The notes: generated by a model not told the origin, from the letters alone. 64,000 nt of DNA from Halomonas sp. KG2 (GCA_030440445.1 CP098528.1:1116001-1180000); one strand, 5' to 3'; counted from the first letter of the stretch, positions 20,115-29,259 are shown. Made by a program: numbers and translations.

Positions 20115-21919
20115 CTGTAGAAAAACTCCGCTGGCGGCTAAGTTTTGGTAGGATCGAGGAAACAGACGAGGAGTGGTCAGCATGCCGCGCTTCAAGCCTT
20201 ATAACTACGACCAGAACGCCATGGTGGTGATCAACTACCAAGACCAGCTCCAACCAGGCACCTTTGAACACGCCGTGCACTACCTGATCGAGCATAAACT
20301 CGACTTGTCTGTTTTCCATCCCCAGTACCGTAACGATGCGACCGGTCGGTTGGCCTATGATCCGGCCATCCTGTTGAAGATTGTCCTGTTCGCTTACTCA
20401 AAAGGCATCACCTCCAGTCGCGAGATGCAGTGGAGCTGCGAGACCAATATTATTTTCAAAGCCCTTTCCTGCGATACCGTGCCCCACTTCACCACACTGG
20501 CCAGCTTCGTCAGTCGGCATGCCGATGAGATTGAAGCGCTGTTCGAACAAGTGCTGCTGGTATGCCACGAACAAGGCTTGCTGGGTAACGAACTCTTTGC
20601 GATTGATGGCTGCAAAATGTCCTCCGATGCCTCCAAAGAGTGGTCTGGCACGTTCAAAGAGTTGGATGAGAAACTGAGAGGCCTGATTCGGCATCACCTG
20701 CTGGAGCACTACGCACGTGATGAGGCCGAGACGGAAGCAGGGATATCCGACGGGCCAAGACGATTCTCTCGCTAGATGCCGCCATGAACAAAGTTGACCG
20801 TTTCCTAAAGACGCACAGCCCAAGGATGGGCCGGGGGAAGCGAGTCAAGGAAGTGAAGAGCAATCTGACCGATAACGAAAGTGCCAAAATGACGACCAGT
20901 AAGGGCACGATCCAGGGCTATAACGGCGTCGCCACGGTGGATAAAAAGCACCAGATCGTCATTGACGCTCAGGCCTTCGGCGAAGGCCAGGAACATCACA
21001 CCTTGCAGCCCGTACTGGAAATGGTCGAAGCCCGTTTTAAGAAACTGGGGATTGCGGAGAATATCTACCAAAAAGGCACCGTCGTCACCGCCGATACCGG
21101 TTTCGCGAATGAAGCCAATATGAAGTACCTTCACGAGCGACGGATTAATGGCTATATCCCTGATAATCAGTTCCGCAGCCGAGATCCGAGATTCACCGAC
21201 CAGAAAAACAAATACGGCAAGCGCCACCAGAACTTACCAGATAAAGGCTGGCGAGAGACGACGCCAGCTAGCGCGTTCCAGTTTGATCCAGTAGCGCTAA
21301 CGTGTATCTGCCCAACCGGTGAAAAACTGTCCTATCGCGGGCAACGAGAAACTGACAATGGCAAGACCCGGGTACACTTTGAAGGGCGCTTGCTGCAATG
21401 TCGACACTGCTCAAAGAAATACCGATGCATGCAAAATCCGAGCTCGGCCGACCATCGCAACGGTGCAGGGCGACAAGTGTCTTTTGTTATCGAGAACAAA
21501 CGCTTACCCAATTATACTGACTGGATGAAGCACCGAGTCGATAGCCCCAAGGGCAAAGAAATTTACAGCCATCGTATGTCAGTCGTGGAGCCCGTCTTCG
21601 GCAACATTGGCACAACGAAAAGACTGAACCGCTTCAGCCTTCGGGGTAAGCAAAAGGTGCAAGGCCAGTGGCAGCTCTACTGCTTGGTACACAATATTGA
21701 GAAGTTGGCGAATTACGGCCACTTGGCCGCATCATGAAGGGCTTAGAGCGGAGTAAGTTGGCTTTGTGAACCCAGCAGGCGGTCTTCAGCGGGCTAAAGC
21801 TGGGCGCTCAAGTGGCTATATGCCGATATTAATATTACTCAGCCGGATGACCGGCTGGGTAAATGAATAAGGACAACAGGCAGTGGAAACGGCTCGAAAT
21901 CGGGTTTTTCTACAGCCTC
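20111..21919 (+). mobile_element. IS1182-family insertion sequence
   Basis: Imperfect terminal repeats GAGCCTGTAGAAAAACTC (left) and GAGGCTGTAGAAAAACCC (right, read inward) differ at two positions over 18 bases. The element spans about 1809 bases and holds a transposase split by a frameshift. GTT occurs on both sides, and CGTT if the right end is taken one base earlier, so a 3-4-base target duplication is likely. The left edge lies directly after the GTT of an attC core. Confidence 0.88.
20182..21737 (+). pseudogene. IS1182-family DDE transposase, frameshifted
   Basis: The first frame (20182-20775) carries the IS1182 N-terminal domain (PRFKPYNYDQNAM start, LAYDPAILLKIVLFAYSKGI, FAIDGCKMSSDASKEWSG). 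The second frame (to 21737) carries the remainder: RLDAAMNKVDRFLK-like linker, VVTADTGFAN near the catalytic Asp, the Cys-rich segment CRHCSKKYRC, and the terminal SVVEPVFGNIGTTKRLNRF with its Glu. A one-base loss near 20738-20742 separates them. No slippery heptamer is visible, so programmed frameshifting is unlikely and the enzyme is probably inactive. The ATG follows a GAGGAG site. Confidence 0.88.
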
Positions 21920-21939
21920 GTTAGAGCGCTTTGGAAACC

Positions 21940-22376
21940 ATGGTGAGTAATTTAGACTTGGCTCTGCTAGCCAATCATCCTGAACTACTGCCAGCACTTC
22001 GAGAAATGTTTGAGTGCGGATGGCCGGAGTATTACGGTGCGCGCGGCAGGGGAAACGCTGAAGAAGACCTGCTGGCATATTCCAATCACAATAAACTTCC
22101 TATTGGGGTCGTTGCGATGCAGGATGGTTCTGCGCTTGGTATCGCGGTATTGAAGGCTGGATGGGTGGCGGCATGGTACTCCCTCAGTACCGGCGTCGTG
22201 GAATTGGCGCAACATTGACTGTTGAGCTTGAAAGCATCGCACGCAAGCTGGGGTACAAAAAAATCTACTCCGGCACAAGCACAGCAAACAGCCTTCTGGA
22301 GCGAAGTGGCTGGTCGTATATCGAAACCGTGCTTTACGGAGGGGATAACGTATCCATCTATGAGAAAGCGCTCTAA
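21940..22376 (+). pseudogene. GNAT acetyltransferase cassette gene, internally deleted
   Basis: The first 70 codons (VSNLDLALLANHPELLPALR to GSALGIAVLKA) match a GNAT N-terminal half. The acetyl-CoA-binding half (GGGMVLPQYRRRGIGATL to VSIYEKAL) follows in another frame from about 22155. At the junction near 22155 some ten to fourteen codons are missing and the frame shifts; the strand before motif A is lost. It begins 20 bases after the right end of the IS, so it is the cassette whose attC the IS entered. Confidence 0.8.
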
Positions 22377-22386
22377 CTCAGGCGTT

Positions 22387-22490
22387 GAGGCTGTAGAAAG
22401 GGGCAGGGCCAGTGGCAGTTATAGTGCCTAGTGCATACTATTGAGACGTTAGCGAATTATGGTTATTTGGCTGAATGCCGATATTAAGAC
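22387..22490 (+). mobile_element. Decayed remnant of a second IS1182-family element
   Basis: Starts with the same left end as the full element (GAGGCTGTAGAAA, 22387-22399), again directly after CGTT. It jumps immediately to the 3' end of the transposase (AGGGCCAGTGGCAGTT... to TTATTTGGCTGA), about three-quarters identical to 21662-21730 of the full copy, and shares ATGCCGATATTAA with the right flank. An internal deletion has removed nearly all of the element. Confidence 0.7.
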
Positions 22491-22546
22491 GGCTCAGTCT
22501 GGTTAAGCGTTTGCCCCACCTTCCAAGAAGATAGTTGAGTATACAC

Positions 22547-23194
22547 ATGGCCTTTATCACACCTATCACCCTTACTGCGCATGGCGTAACGCTCGAGCCG
22601 CTTTCACTCAATCACGAAGCCGGTTTGCGCGCCGCCGCTGCGGATGGCGAGTTGTGGAATCTGCGTATTACCTCGGTGCCAACGCCCGATGAGACACGCA
22701 ACTATATTAATGCCGCCTTAAAAAGCCGCGAGGAAGGCCATCGCTTTGCTTTCGCCGTGATTGAAGAGGCGAGTGGTATGGTGCTTGGCACCACGAGTTA
22801 CCATGATATTCTGCCCAACGTAAAACGCGTTGAAATTGGCTACACATGGTACGCCAAACGGGTTCAGCGCACGCATGTCAACACCACCTGCAAGCTACTG
22901 CTATTGACTCACGCTTTCGACACACTGGGCTGTAACGTGGTCGGCTGGCGTACCGACAACTTCAACTTCGCCAGCCAACGTGCGATCGAGCGCCTAGGCG
23001 CAAAGAAAGATGGCGTAATCCGTGGCCATGCGCTGCGCCGCGATGGGACCATTCGCGATACAGTGATGTATAGCCTGAGCAGGGGCGAGTGGCCAGAGGT
23101 GTGCTCACATCTCAACTATCTGATAAGCCGATCACTGCGCACAGTGAGGTTTATGGTGAGAGACTGGAATGAATCGCTTCTAAGGTTAACCTGA
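22547..23194 (+). CDS. GNAT-family N-acetyltransferase (RimJ/RimL type)
   Basis: A 215-residue acetyltransferase. The RimL-like layout is visible: TLEPLSLNHEAGLRAAAADGELW start, FAFAVIEEASGMVLGTTSYHD core, VEIGYTWYAKRVQRTHVNT with the motif-A region, and FNFASQRAIERLGAKKDGV closing motif. The acceptor is unknown. The last 25 residues, after RGEWPEVCSHLNYL, look like a replaced tail compared with usual family ends. ATG 22547 is chosen; TTG 22535 would add four residues. It lies within the integron region, but no clean attC follows. Confidence 0.85.
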   Translation: MAFITPITLTAHGVTLEPLSLNHEAGLRAAAADGELWNLRITSVPTPDETRNYINAALKSREEGHRFAFAVIEEASGMVLGTTSYHDILPNVKRVEIGYTWYAKRVQRTHVNTTCKLLLLTHAFDTLGCNVVGWRTDNFNFASQRAIERLGAKKDGVIRGHALRRDGTIRDTVMYSLSRGEWPEVCSHLNYLISRSLRTVRFMVRDWNESLLRLT

Positions 23195-23308
23195 CGCTAC
23201 AACTAGGCTAAGCAGCATCGATTGCTATGTCCGGATGCCCTTTAGTGCCAAGCCTCGCAACTTTATCAACGCCGCTACGCGATGCGGCTGAAACCGAGGG
23301 GTAGGTTA

Positions 23309-23644
23309 ATGAAAGCTACCAGCGAATTTATCGCAAACCTTAGCGACGTATTCGCACTGTTTGGTGAAATCCAAACTAAGCGCATGTTTGGCGGATATGG
23401 CGTTTATCGCGATGGTCTTATGTTTGCGCTAGTCGCCGATGATGTTCTTTACCTTAAAGTCGACGAACGTTCGGTAGGCTCTTTTATCGAGCTGGGAATG
23501 GAGCAGTTTGAATATGAGAAGAGCGGCAAAAGGGTGAAAATGACTTACTATGCTGCCCCCGAGGAGATATTTGAAGATCCTGAACATGCTAAAGAGTGGG
23601 CTGACCGTGCTTATAAAGCGGCGTTGCGGCAAAAAGCTCGTTGA
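23309..23644 (+). CDS. TfoX/Sxy N-terminal-domain protein
   Basis: A 111-residue protein made of the TfoX N-terminal domain only: LSDVFALFGEIQTKRMFGGYGVYRDGLMFALV, then FEYEKSGKRVKMTYYAAPEEIF. Full-length TfoX/Sxy activates competence genes; single N-domain proteins of this kind have no assigned function. ATG 23309 follows GAGGGG. A short GGGCAGTC/GACTGCCC hairpin (23659-23680) lies after the stop without a T run. It probably belongs to the cassette region but has no visible attC of its own. Confidence 0.85.
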   Translation: MKATSEFIANLSDVFALFGEIQTKRMFGGYGVYRDGLMFALVADDVLYLKVDERSVGSFIELGMEQFEYEKSGKRVKMTYYAAPEEIFEDPEHAKEWADRAYKAALRQKAR

Positions 23645-23702
23645 CGCAGAGCTAACGAGGGCAGTCATTTTAGACTGCCCGGCGGCTACTCAAAGCAAAG
23701 AT

Positions 23703-24371
23703 TTATGCGTTGCTAGCCAAATCCACTGCTAGCAATCCGGCATTTTTAAGCGCATTAGCAACTGATCTCTGATGCCTTTCATCTCCAAATTCTTGGTACT
23801 CTGACGTTATTTCATGAAATGACTCGACGCCCAAGTATCTGCCCAGTGTTTTAATATGCGGCCCGAGATGATTCATATGCTCACGTTCACCTCCTGGCCC
23901 AAAGCCAAACTCTCCGCATGAAGAGACTAAAATAAGAGTCTTCCCAGACAAAAGTGGCTCTATAGGATGGTCGCCACGAGCCAAATCAAAGCTAAATGTT
24001 TTATTTATACGCATTACCTGGTCGAACCACGCTTTAAGAGGGGCAGGCATGCCGTAGTTGTACATAGGTGAAGATATTAAGATGACATCCGCTTGTGCTA
24101 ACTCGCTAAATAGCTGATCGGATAACGCTAGTTTTTTACGTTGCTCAGAGCTTTTCCGCTCATCGGGTGTGAAAACGGCACCTATCCAGTCTTGGTCAAT
24201 AAAAGCAGGTGGGTTCAAGCCAATGTCACGATAAATGTAATTATCTGCACTGTTAGCAGATTTCCATTTATCAACAAACTGCATAGCAATACGTTTTGAT
24301 ATTGAGTTGTGGTCAGGGTTTGGGTTTGTCGCTTTACGTACGCTAGCGTCTATATGAAGTAATGTGCGCAT
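23703..24371 (-). CDS. azoR: FMN-dependent NADH:quinone oxidoreductase (azoreductase type)
   Basis: Flavodoxin-fold enzyme of 222 residues that reduces quinones or azo compounds with NAD(P)H. Signatures: LLHIDASVRKATNPNPDHNSI opening, ISSPMYNYGMPAPLKAWFDQV FMN-binding segment, and LVSSCGEFGFGPGGE. ATG 24371 fits the family N-terminus; the longer frame runs into the promoter. It is divergent from a LysR gene at 24512, whose product probably regulates it in response to electrophiles or quinones. Confidence 0.87.
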   Translation of the reverse strand: MRTLLHIDASVRKATNPNPDHNSISKRIAMQFVDKWKSANSADNYIYRDIGLNPPAFIDQDWIGAVFTPDERKSSEQRKKLALSDQLFSELAQADVILISSPMYNYGMPAPLKAWFDQVMRINKTFSFDLARGDHPIEPLLSGKTLILVSSCGEFGFGPGGEREHMNHLGPHIKTLGRYLGVESFHEITSEYQEFGDERHQRSVANALKNAGLLAVDLASNA

Positions 24372-24511
24372 GATGGCCTCAGCAGATAGCGGTGTGGAGT
24401 GGCTATGCTGCCCTTTTGCCAATACTGCGACAAATGAATAAACTGGATCGATAGGTGAGAAAAACTTATCTATTGAGAAGCCGGGTTGAGACCAAAAATA
24501 GGAGGCTAGCG

Positions 24512-25360
24512 GTGAATGCTTCACTACAGGCGATTAAGGTGTTTGAAGCAGCCGCTCGGCTGGGGAGCTTTAAAGATGCTGCCGAGGAGCTGTCGATAAC
24601 GTCGGCGAATGTGTCGCATCATATCAGCAACCTTGAGAATAGGTTGGGAGTGCGGCTGTTTACCCGAATCAACCGGGGCGTGACTTTAACGTCAGAAGGG
24701 CACCAGCTCTCTGAGGCGACAACCGCCGGTTTGCAGAAAATTCAGACTGCGCTAGATAATATAAAGTCAGATGCCTCGCGACTGAATGTTGATACCACCT
24801 CATCCTTTGCCGCCCTGGTGCTAATTCCGTTGCTACATGACTTTAATAAAATTTACCAAAATATTGATGTTGAAATATCAACGGGCGAAGTCGTGGCATC
24901 AAAAGTGAATACCCTCTCTATCCGTTTGGGGGACGTAACCCGGGTTGATGAATCAAGTTTATTAAAGAAAGAGCGTTTTAACCTATATGGGAGCTGTCCT
25001 TTTATCCGCTCCATCACAGTGGATAAGCCAGCAACGGTCTATCTGACTAAATGGAAGAACAAGAAACTGCCGGACTCGCCTTGGAAAAACTGGCTAATTG
25101 AAAGTGGAGCGTCACTGCCAAATTTTGAAATAAGGTATTTTGATCAGGAGCTTTATGGTGTGTATGAAGCTCTTGCTGGGAAAGGACTGGTGTTTTGTTC
25201 AGAGACACTGGTTTCTGACTTTGTGAAAGCCAACGCATTGCAGCCCATTTCGTATCAAAGCGTCGATTCTCTGCTGTGTTACTACATCCCGACCGAAAGC
25301 TGGCAGCATAGTGCCAAAATGCAGGCTTTTATCGATTGGCTTAAGTCTCAGATCAAATAG
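24512..25360 (+). CDS. LysR-family transcriptional regulator (divergent from azoR)
   Basis: A 282-residue regulator: N-terminal winged helix-turn-helix (LQAIKVFEAAARLGSFKDAAEELSITSANVSHHISNLE) and a periplasmic-binding-protein-like effector domain of the GcvA/AmpR-type subgroup. GTG 24512 is chosen because GGAGG lies six bases upstream and the domain begins there. The 140-base spacer shared with azoR should contain both promoters and the LysR operator. Confidence 0.88.
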   Translation: MNASLQAIKVFEAAARLGSFKDAAEELSITSANVSHHISNLENRLGVRLFTRINRGVTLTSEGHQLSEATTAGLQKIQTALDNIKSDASRLNVDTTSSFAALVLIPLLHDFNKIYQNIDVEISTGEVVASKVNTLSIRLGDVTRVDESSLLKKERFNLYGSCPFIRSITVDKPATVYLTKWKNKKLPDSPWKNWLIESGASLPNFEIRYFDQELYGVYEALAGKGLVFCSETLVSDFVKANALQPISYQSVDSLLCYYIPTESWQHSAKMQAFIDWLKSQIK

Positions 25361-25451
25361 GTTTGCACTGCTCTTTTCCCAACATCGGGCAGATAACGTT
25401 CCTGGTTGGATCATAGTGTCCACGCTTGAGTTGCGGATTAATCGCCGCTTT

Positions 25452-26372
25452 CTACTCCGTACCTAACGTCACTGCCTGACGAATTAGGGCCTCCTTTAAC
25501 GTTTTGGCAGCTGGCCCGAGATGCTCGTCTGTACGATGCATCAGCCACATCCGAACAACGGTTTCGCCCTCGGAGCCGAACTCGGCCGCCGGTATGCGGA
25601 CGAGTCGTCCTTCCAGTAGATCACGCTCGATCAGCCATAGCGGCAGATTGCCCCAGCCAATCCCTGCACAGATTAGCGCATGTTTTGTTGAATTATCGCC
25701 CACCCGCCACGTACCCGGTGACAGTACATCGTATTCGCGACCGCGAGTGAGAGTGGATGGGTCTTCGGTAACGATTTGAACATAGTCAGCGAGTTCGGCT
25801 GCCGTAATGGTCTCCCCGCTCGCTGTGCGATTGGCTAACGGATGGCTTGTGGATACCACAGCAGCACGTGGGACAAACACAATAGCTTCTCGCTCGATCC
25901 GAGGATCGGGTATGTCAATTCCGCTGATGGCAAGGGTACAGCGATGTTGCTGAAGTAGCTGAATGGCCTCACCCAGGGGGGCAGACAGCACGCGTACCGA
26001 TACAAGAGGGTAGGCGTCCTGTAACTCTTTTAAGGCCCGCGAGGCAACAGTTAGCGGAAATTGTGGATCGAGCGCGATATCCAGTCCTAGTTCTACACCC
26101 TCTCCAAAGCCCCGTGCACGAGCACGCAGTGTGTCAACTTTAAGAAGAATGGCGCGTGCGTCCGCCAGCAGCATTCTCCCCTCGGGCGTCAAAACAGGCC
26201 GGTAGCCCGAGCGGTCAAAAAGAGTAACGCCCAACTGCGCCTCGAGATTGCCAATGGCATAGCTGACCGCTGATTGTGCTCGCCCTAGGCGCTCCGCACC
26301 ACCGCTAAAGCTTCCTGCTTCGCTAACGGCAATGAGCACACGCATTTGGTCAAGTGTCAGGGCATCTAACAT
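25452..26372 (-). CDS. LysR-family transcriptional regulator (divergent from wrbA)
   Basis: A 306-residue LysR protein with a canonical HTH (LTLDQMRVLIAVSEAGSFSGGAERLGRAQSAVSYAIGNLE) and a full effector domain. It is divergent from wrbA-MFS (start 26509) across a 136-base AT-rich spacer, the standard arrangement for a LysR activator and its target operon. The inducer is unknown; quinone or drug stress is an inference from the neighbours. Confidence 0.9.
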   Translation of the reverse strand: MLDALTLDQMRVLIAVSEAGSFSGGAERLGRAQSAVSYAIGNLEAQLGVTLFDRSGYRPVLTPEGRMLLADARAILLKVDTLRARARGFGEGVELGLDIALDPQFPLTVASRALKELQDAYPLVSVRVLSAPLGEAIQLLQQHRCTLAISGIDIPDPRIEREAIVFVPRAAVVSTSHPLANRTASGETITAAELADYVQIVTEDPSTLTRGREYDVLSPGTWRVGDNSTKHALICAGIGWGNLPLWLIERDLLEGRLVRIPAAEFGSEGETVVRMWLMHRTDEHLGPAAKTLKEALIRQAVTLGTE

Positions 26373-26508
26373 GATCGATTAAGTAGATAGTTAAAGACTA
26401 AATATTGTCATTTTTTTTAGTTAATTGACGAGTGTAGTTTTGCCTGAGGAGTGCGGATGGAGCATGACTGCATCCTCCTCATTGTGAGACACCTTAGGAG
26501 ACCTACAC

Positions 26509-27144
26509 ATGAGTAACGTACTTGTCCTTTACTATTCGAGTTATGGCCATATCGAAACAATGGCGGAAGCTGTGGCAGAAGGCGTTAGGCAAGCGGGCGC
26601 CAATGTTGCTATCAAGCGAGTGCCGGAGTTGGTGCCTGAAAGTATCGCCAGTCGCTCAGGCTACAAGCTTGATCAGCGAGCGCCGGTTGCTGAAGTCGCA
26701 GAACTTGCGGATTTCGATGCCATCATCATTGGTACTCCGACTCGCTTTGGCAACATGGCGAGTCAGATAAAGAATTTTCTCGACCAGGCAGGGGGGCTGT
26801 GGTTTGAGGATTGTCTAGTGGGCAAAGTCGGTAGTGTCTTTACTTCAACAGGCAGCCAGCATGGCGGTCAGGAATCGACGATTCTTGCTACGCAGGTGGT
26901 GTTGATGCATCTGGGTATGGTGATTGTCGGCTTGCCTTATACCTTCAAGGGGCAAATGCGTATGGACGAGATTACCGGCTGCTCACCCTATGGTGCCTCT
27001 ACGCTGGCTGAAGACGATAAGCAAGGTAGTCGCCAACCAAGCGCCAATGAACTTGACGGAGCACGCTTTCAAGGCAGACACGTTGCAGAAATCGCCACTG
27101 CTCTGGTAAACGGCCGGGAGCAAAGAACGCAGGTCGCCTCCTGA
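26509..27144 (+). CDS. wrbA: NAD(P)H:quinone oxidoreductase, WrbA type
   Basis: Flavodoxin-like, 211 residues, reduces quinones to hydroquinones by two-electron transfer. Signatures: [21 protein letters not shown] phosphate loop, [19 protein letters not shown], and [22 protein letters not shown] site precedes the ATG. Its stop overlaps the MFS start (TGATG-type overlap at 27144), so the two are coupled: quinone detoxification together with an exporter. Confidence 0.92.
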   Translation: MSNVLVLYYSSYGHIETMAEAVAEGVRQAGANVAIKRVPELVPESIASRSGYKLDQRAPVAEVAELADFDAIIIGTPTRFGNMASQIKNFLDQAGGLWFEDCLVGKVGSVFTSTGSQHGGQESTILATQVVLMHLGMVIVGLPYTFKGQMRMDEITGCSPYGASTLAEDDKQGSRQPSANELDGARFQGRHVAEIATALVNGREQRTQVAS

Positions 27145-28358
27145 TGAGCGGTGCTCACTCATCGCCAACGGCTGCGGCCTGGCCCATAGTCGCACTGATC
27201 ATCGGGGCGGGCGTCATTGCAGCCTGCCAGGTTGGTAAGGCATCGATGGCTCTCAAGGCCGTGCAAGAGGAATTGCAGTTGGGACTCGGTACGGCTGCTT
27301 GGTTGATGTCTGCGTTCGCCGTCATCGGTGCCGTCGCTGGAGCACCTATCGGTTTAGCCGTTGATCGCATTGGCGCAAGGCGAATGGCTCTCTGTAGCTT
27401 AGTGGTGATGGGGGTAGGCTCTGCGCTAGGAGCGTTTTCAAGCGATGCTAAAATGCTTCTTGCAACACGCGTTTTTGAAGGCCTGGGTTTTCTCGGGCTC
27501 ACTGTCGCTGCCCCTACACTGATTGCCGCAGCAGCGCCAGCCAGTATTCGCGGTAGAGCGATGGCGCTTTGGGCAGTTTTTATGCCGGTCGGAATGACCG
27601 TGGTCTTTCTATCAGCGCCACTGATGAACTGGCTTACATGGCGTGGTTTTTGGCTGTTTAACGCTGGAATCTTAATTGGCTATGCCGCACTTTTGGGGTG
27701 GGTAGTGTCAGCGTCGGAGAGTTTTAGAGTGAATCATAACTCGATACTTGGCGATATAAGGGAAGCCATTACTGCCCCCGGGCCTTGGGTGCTTGGGGGG
27801 TTATTCGTCATCTTCTCTTGCATCTTCTTCGCTCTTTTTAGTTTTCTGCCGACGTTGCTAGCAGAGCGCCTTGGGGTCAGTGATGAGAGTGCGAGTTTGC
27901 TAAGTGCCGCTGCCATCGCGTTAAGTGGTGTTGGTAATGTCGTCGGTGGGCAACTTTTGACTCGCGGGGTGCAGTCCATCTATCTCCTGGCTGCAGGCTT
28001 TAGCGCTATGGTGTTCGGTGGTATCGGCGTATTCAGCGCGCCCACACCAGAGTGGGGGATATACGCTTTGTGTGTAGTTTTTGCCTTTTCTAGCGGGTTT
28101 GTGCCGGTGGTGATCTTTAAAAGTGCCCCGGATTACGCGCCTCATAGCTCACTGGTTGGCGCCACACTTGGCTTTGCCATGCAAGGTAGCAATATCGGGC
28201 TATTGATTGGTCCAGTGGTTGCAGGAGGATTGGCCAGCGCTTTTAGTTGGTCAGCGGTATCGTTGCTGATTAGCGTAAGTGGATTTTTAGCAGTACTTTT
28301 ACTCATCGCATTTCAAAAGCTACGCGTGCAGCCCGGAAGGAGGGCACTCCAGCTTTAA
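27144..28358 (+). CDS. MFS transporter coupled to wrbA
   Basis: A 404-residue, twelve-helix major-facilitator protein. The loop 2-3 motif is GLAVDRIGARRMALCS; helix 4-5 carries RVFEGLGFLGLTVAAPTLI. The substrate is unknown. The last two codons and stop (CAG CTT TAA) lie inside a foreign AraC-gene fragment that begins at 28348, so the C-terminus has been re-ended by recombination; the native tail may have been a few residues longer. Confidence 0.87.
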   Translation: MSGAHSSPTAAAWPIVALIIGAGVIAACQVGKASMALKAVQEELQLGLGTAAWLMSAFAVIGAVAGAPIGLAVDRIGARRMALCSLVVMGVGSALGAFSSDAKMLLATRVFEGLGFLGLTVAAPTLIAAAAPASIRGRAMALWAVFMPVGMTVVFLSAPLMNWLTWRGFWLFNAGILIGYAALLGWVVSASESFRVNHNSILGDIREAITAPGPWVLGGLFVIFSCIFFALFSFLPTLLAERLGVSDESASLLSAAAIALSGVGNVVGGQLLTRGVQSIYLLAAGFSAMVFGGIGVFSAPTPEWGIYALCVVFAFSSGFVPVVIFKSAPDYAPHSSLVGATLGFAMQGSNIGLLIGPVVAGGLASAFSWSAVSLLISVSGFLAVLLLIAFQKLRVQPGRRALQL

Positions 28359-28443
28359 CGAGAAGTTTAGCCGTATGTTAGGAGTGACTCCTGCCCAGTA
28401 TGTTGCGCGGGTAACGGTGTATCAGGCTCGTCAGTGGCTAGTA
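28348..28443 (+). pseudogene. Fragment of an AraC-family regulator gene, duplicate of 37121-37216
   Basis: These 96 bases are roughly 87-90% identical by eye to the helix-turn-helix part of the intact AraC gene at 36410-37345. They read SFNEKFSRMLGVTPAQYVAR, then VTVYQARQWLV, in the frame following the MFS gene. There is no start, and similarity ends at the XRE gene stop. It is the stub of an AraC gene that once followed this MFS gene or recombined from a paralogue. Confidence 0.82.
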
Positions 28444-28450
28444 CACGACA

Positions 28451-29239
28451 TTAGCAGTCGAAGTAAACCACCATCTTGAGATGACGGTGCTCATCAACGA
28501 TGAGCGTCTCATGGGTATAGGTATGATGCTCGCCCTCTGTATCAAGGAGGCTGCTGATTCCTCGGTTGTAACCTTCCATGCTTGACGCTTCCCACCAGTG
28601 CCGGAAGTCTGGCGATAACTGGCAAAGCTCTTCAATTTGCGTTTGCATGACTGGGTCTTCAGGGGCGACAGCTAAGTCACAACGAAACTGTGCCAGCATA
28701 TTCGACGCATCCTGTTGCCAGTCAGGGAGTCGTCGGCGTAGGTCGGGAGCCGTAAATACCATCCTTAATAGATTGCGCTCAGACGCTTCTCGGCTGCTGA
28801 ACTGAAGTAGTTCATCAGCCTGCGTATTCCAGCCAATAACATCCCAACGCAGGTTCATCACGTAACTAGGGCGAGAAAGGTCATCCATCAGCGACTGGAT
28901 TCGGGGGGAAGTGCTCTGCTCTTGATACGCTTCTGCAGGCGGTGCTCGGCGGTGCGCTAATAGAAAAAGATGGCAGCACTCGGCGTCATCCAGTTTTAGG
29001 GCGCGGGAGATGTTGAGCAGAAAACGTTCGGAGACCTTAATGTCACGGCCCTGCTCAAACCAGGTGTACCACGTCAGGCCTACCCCAGCGAGCGCAGCAA
29101 CCTCTTCTCGTCTTAAGCCCGGGGTACGCCTTCGCCCGCTAGTGGGAAGCCCGACGTCAGCAGGCGTTAATTTGCGGCGATGCCGCAGCATGAATTCGGT
29201 GAGATCACACTGCGTTCGCTCAAGCCGATGATTCGCCAT
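28451..29239 (-). CDS. XRE-family regulator with MmyB-like ligand domain
   Basis: A 262-residue regulator: N-terminal HTH with the signature RTPGLRREEVAALAGVGLTWYTWFEQGRD, then an MmyB-type PAS-like domain (LRWDVIGWNTQADELLQFS... RNLLRMVFTAPDLRRRLPDW). Such proteins usually repress an adjacent oxidoreductase or exporter. It is divergent from the DHA2 MFS gene at 29333, and a dyad lies between the two. Confidence 0.9.
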   Translation of the reverse strand: MANHRLERTQCDLTEFMLRHRRKLTPADVGLPTSGRRRTPGLRREEVAALAGVGLTWYTWFEQGRDIKVSERFLLNISRALKLDDAECCHLFLLAHRRAPPAEAYQEQSTSPRIQSLMDDLSRPSYVMNLRWDVIGWNTQADELLQFSSREASERNLLRMVFTAPDLRRRLPDWQQDASNMLAQFRCDLAVAPEDPVMQTQIEELCQLSPDFRHWWEASSMEGYNRGISSLLDTEGEHHTYTHETLIVDEHRHLKMVVYFDC

Positions 29240-29240
29240 G

Positions 29241-29259
29241 CTATTACCTCTAGTAATAG
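29241..29259. promoter_or_regulatory. Dyad operator candidate of the XRE regulator
   Basis: CTATTAC-ctcta-GTAATAG, a perfect seven-base inverted repeat, lies directly upstream of the XRE start and within the divergent promoter region to the MFS gene. The spacing fits a dimeric HTH protein. Confidence 0.5.

Noticed and set aside
20730..20790. Programmed frameshift linking the two transposase frames
   Set aside because: No slippery heptamer or downstream structure is evident; a one-base deletion explains it better.
23195..23308. attC site between the second GNAT and TfoX-N genes
   Set aside because: Short inverted matches exist, but no GTTRRRY/RYYYAAC pair at matching ends could be found.
23659..23680. 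Rho-independent terminator after the TfoX-N gene
   Set aside because: Stem GGGCAGTC/GACTGCCC is good, but no T run follows on either strand.
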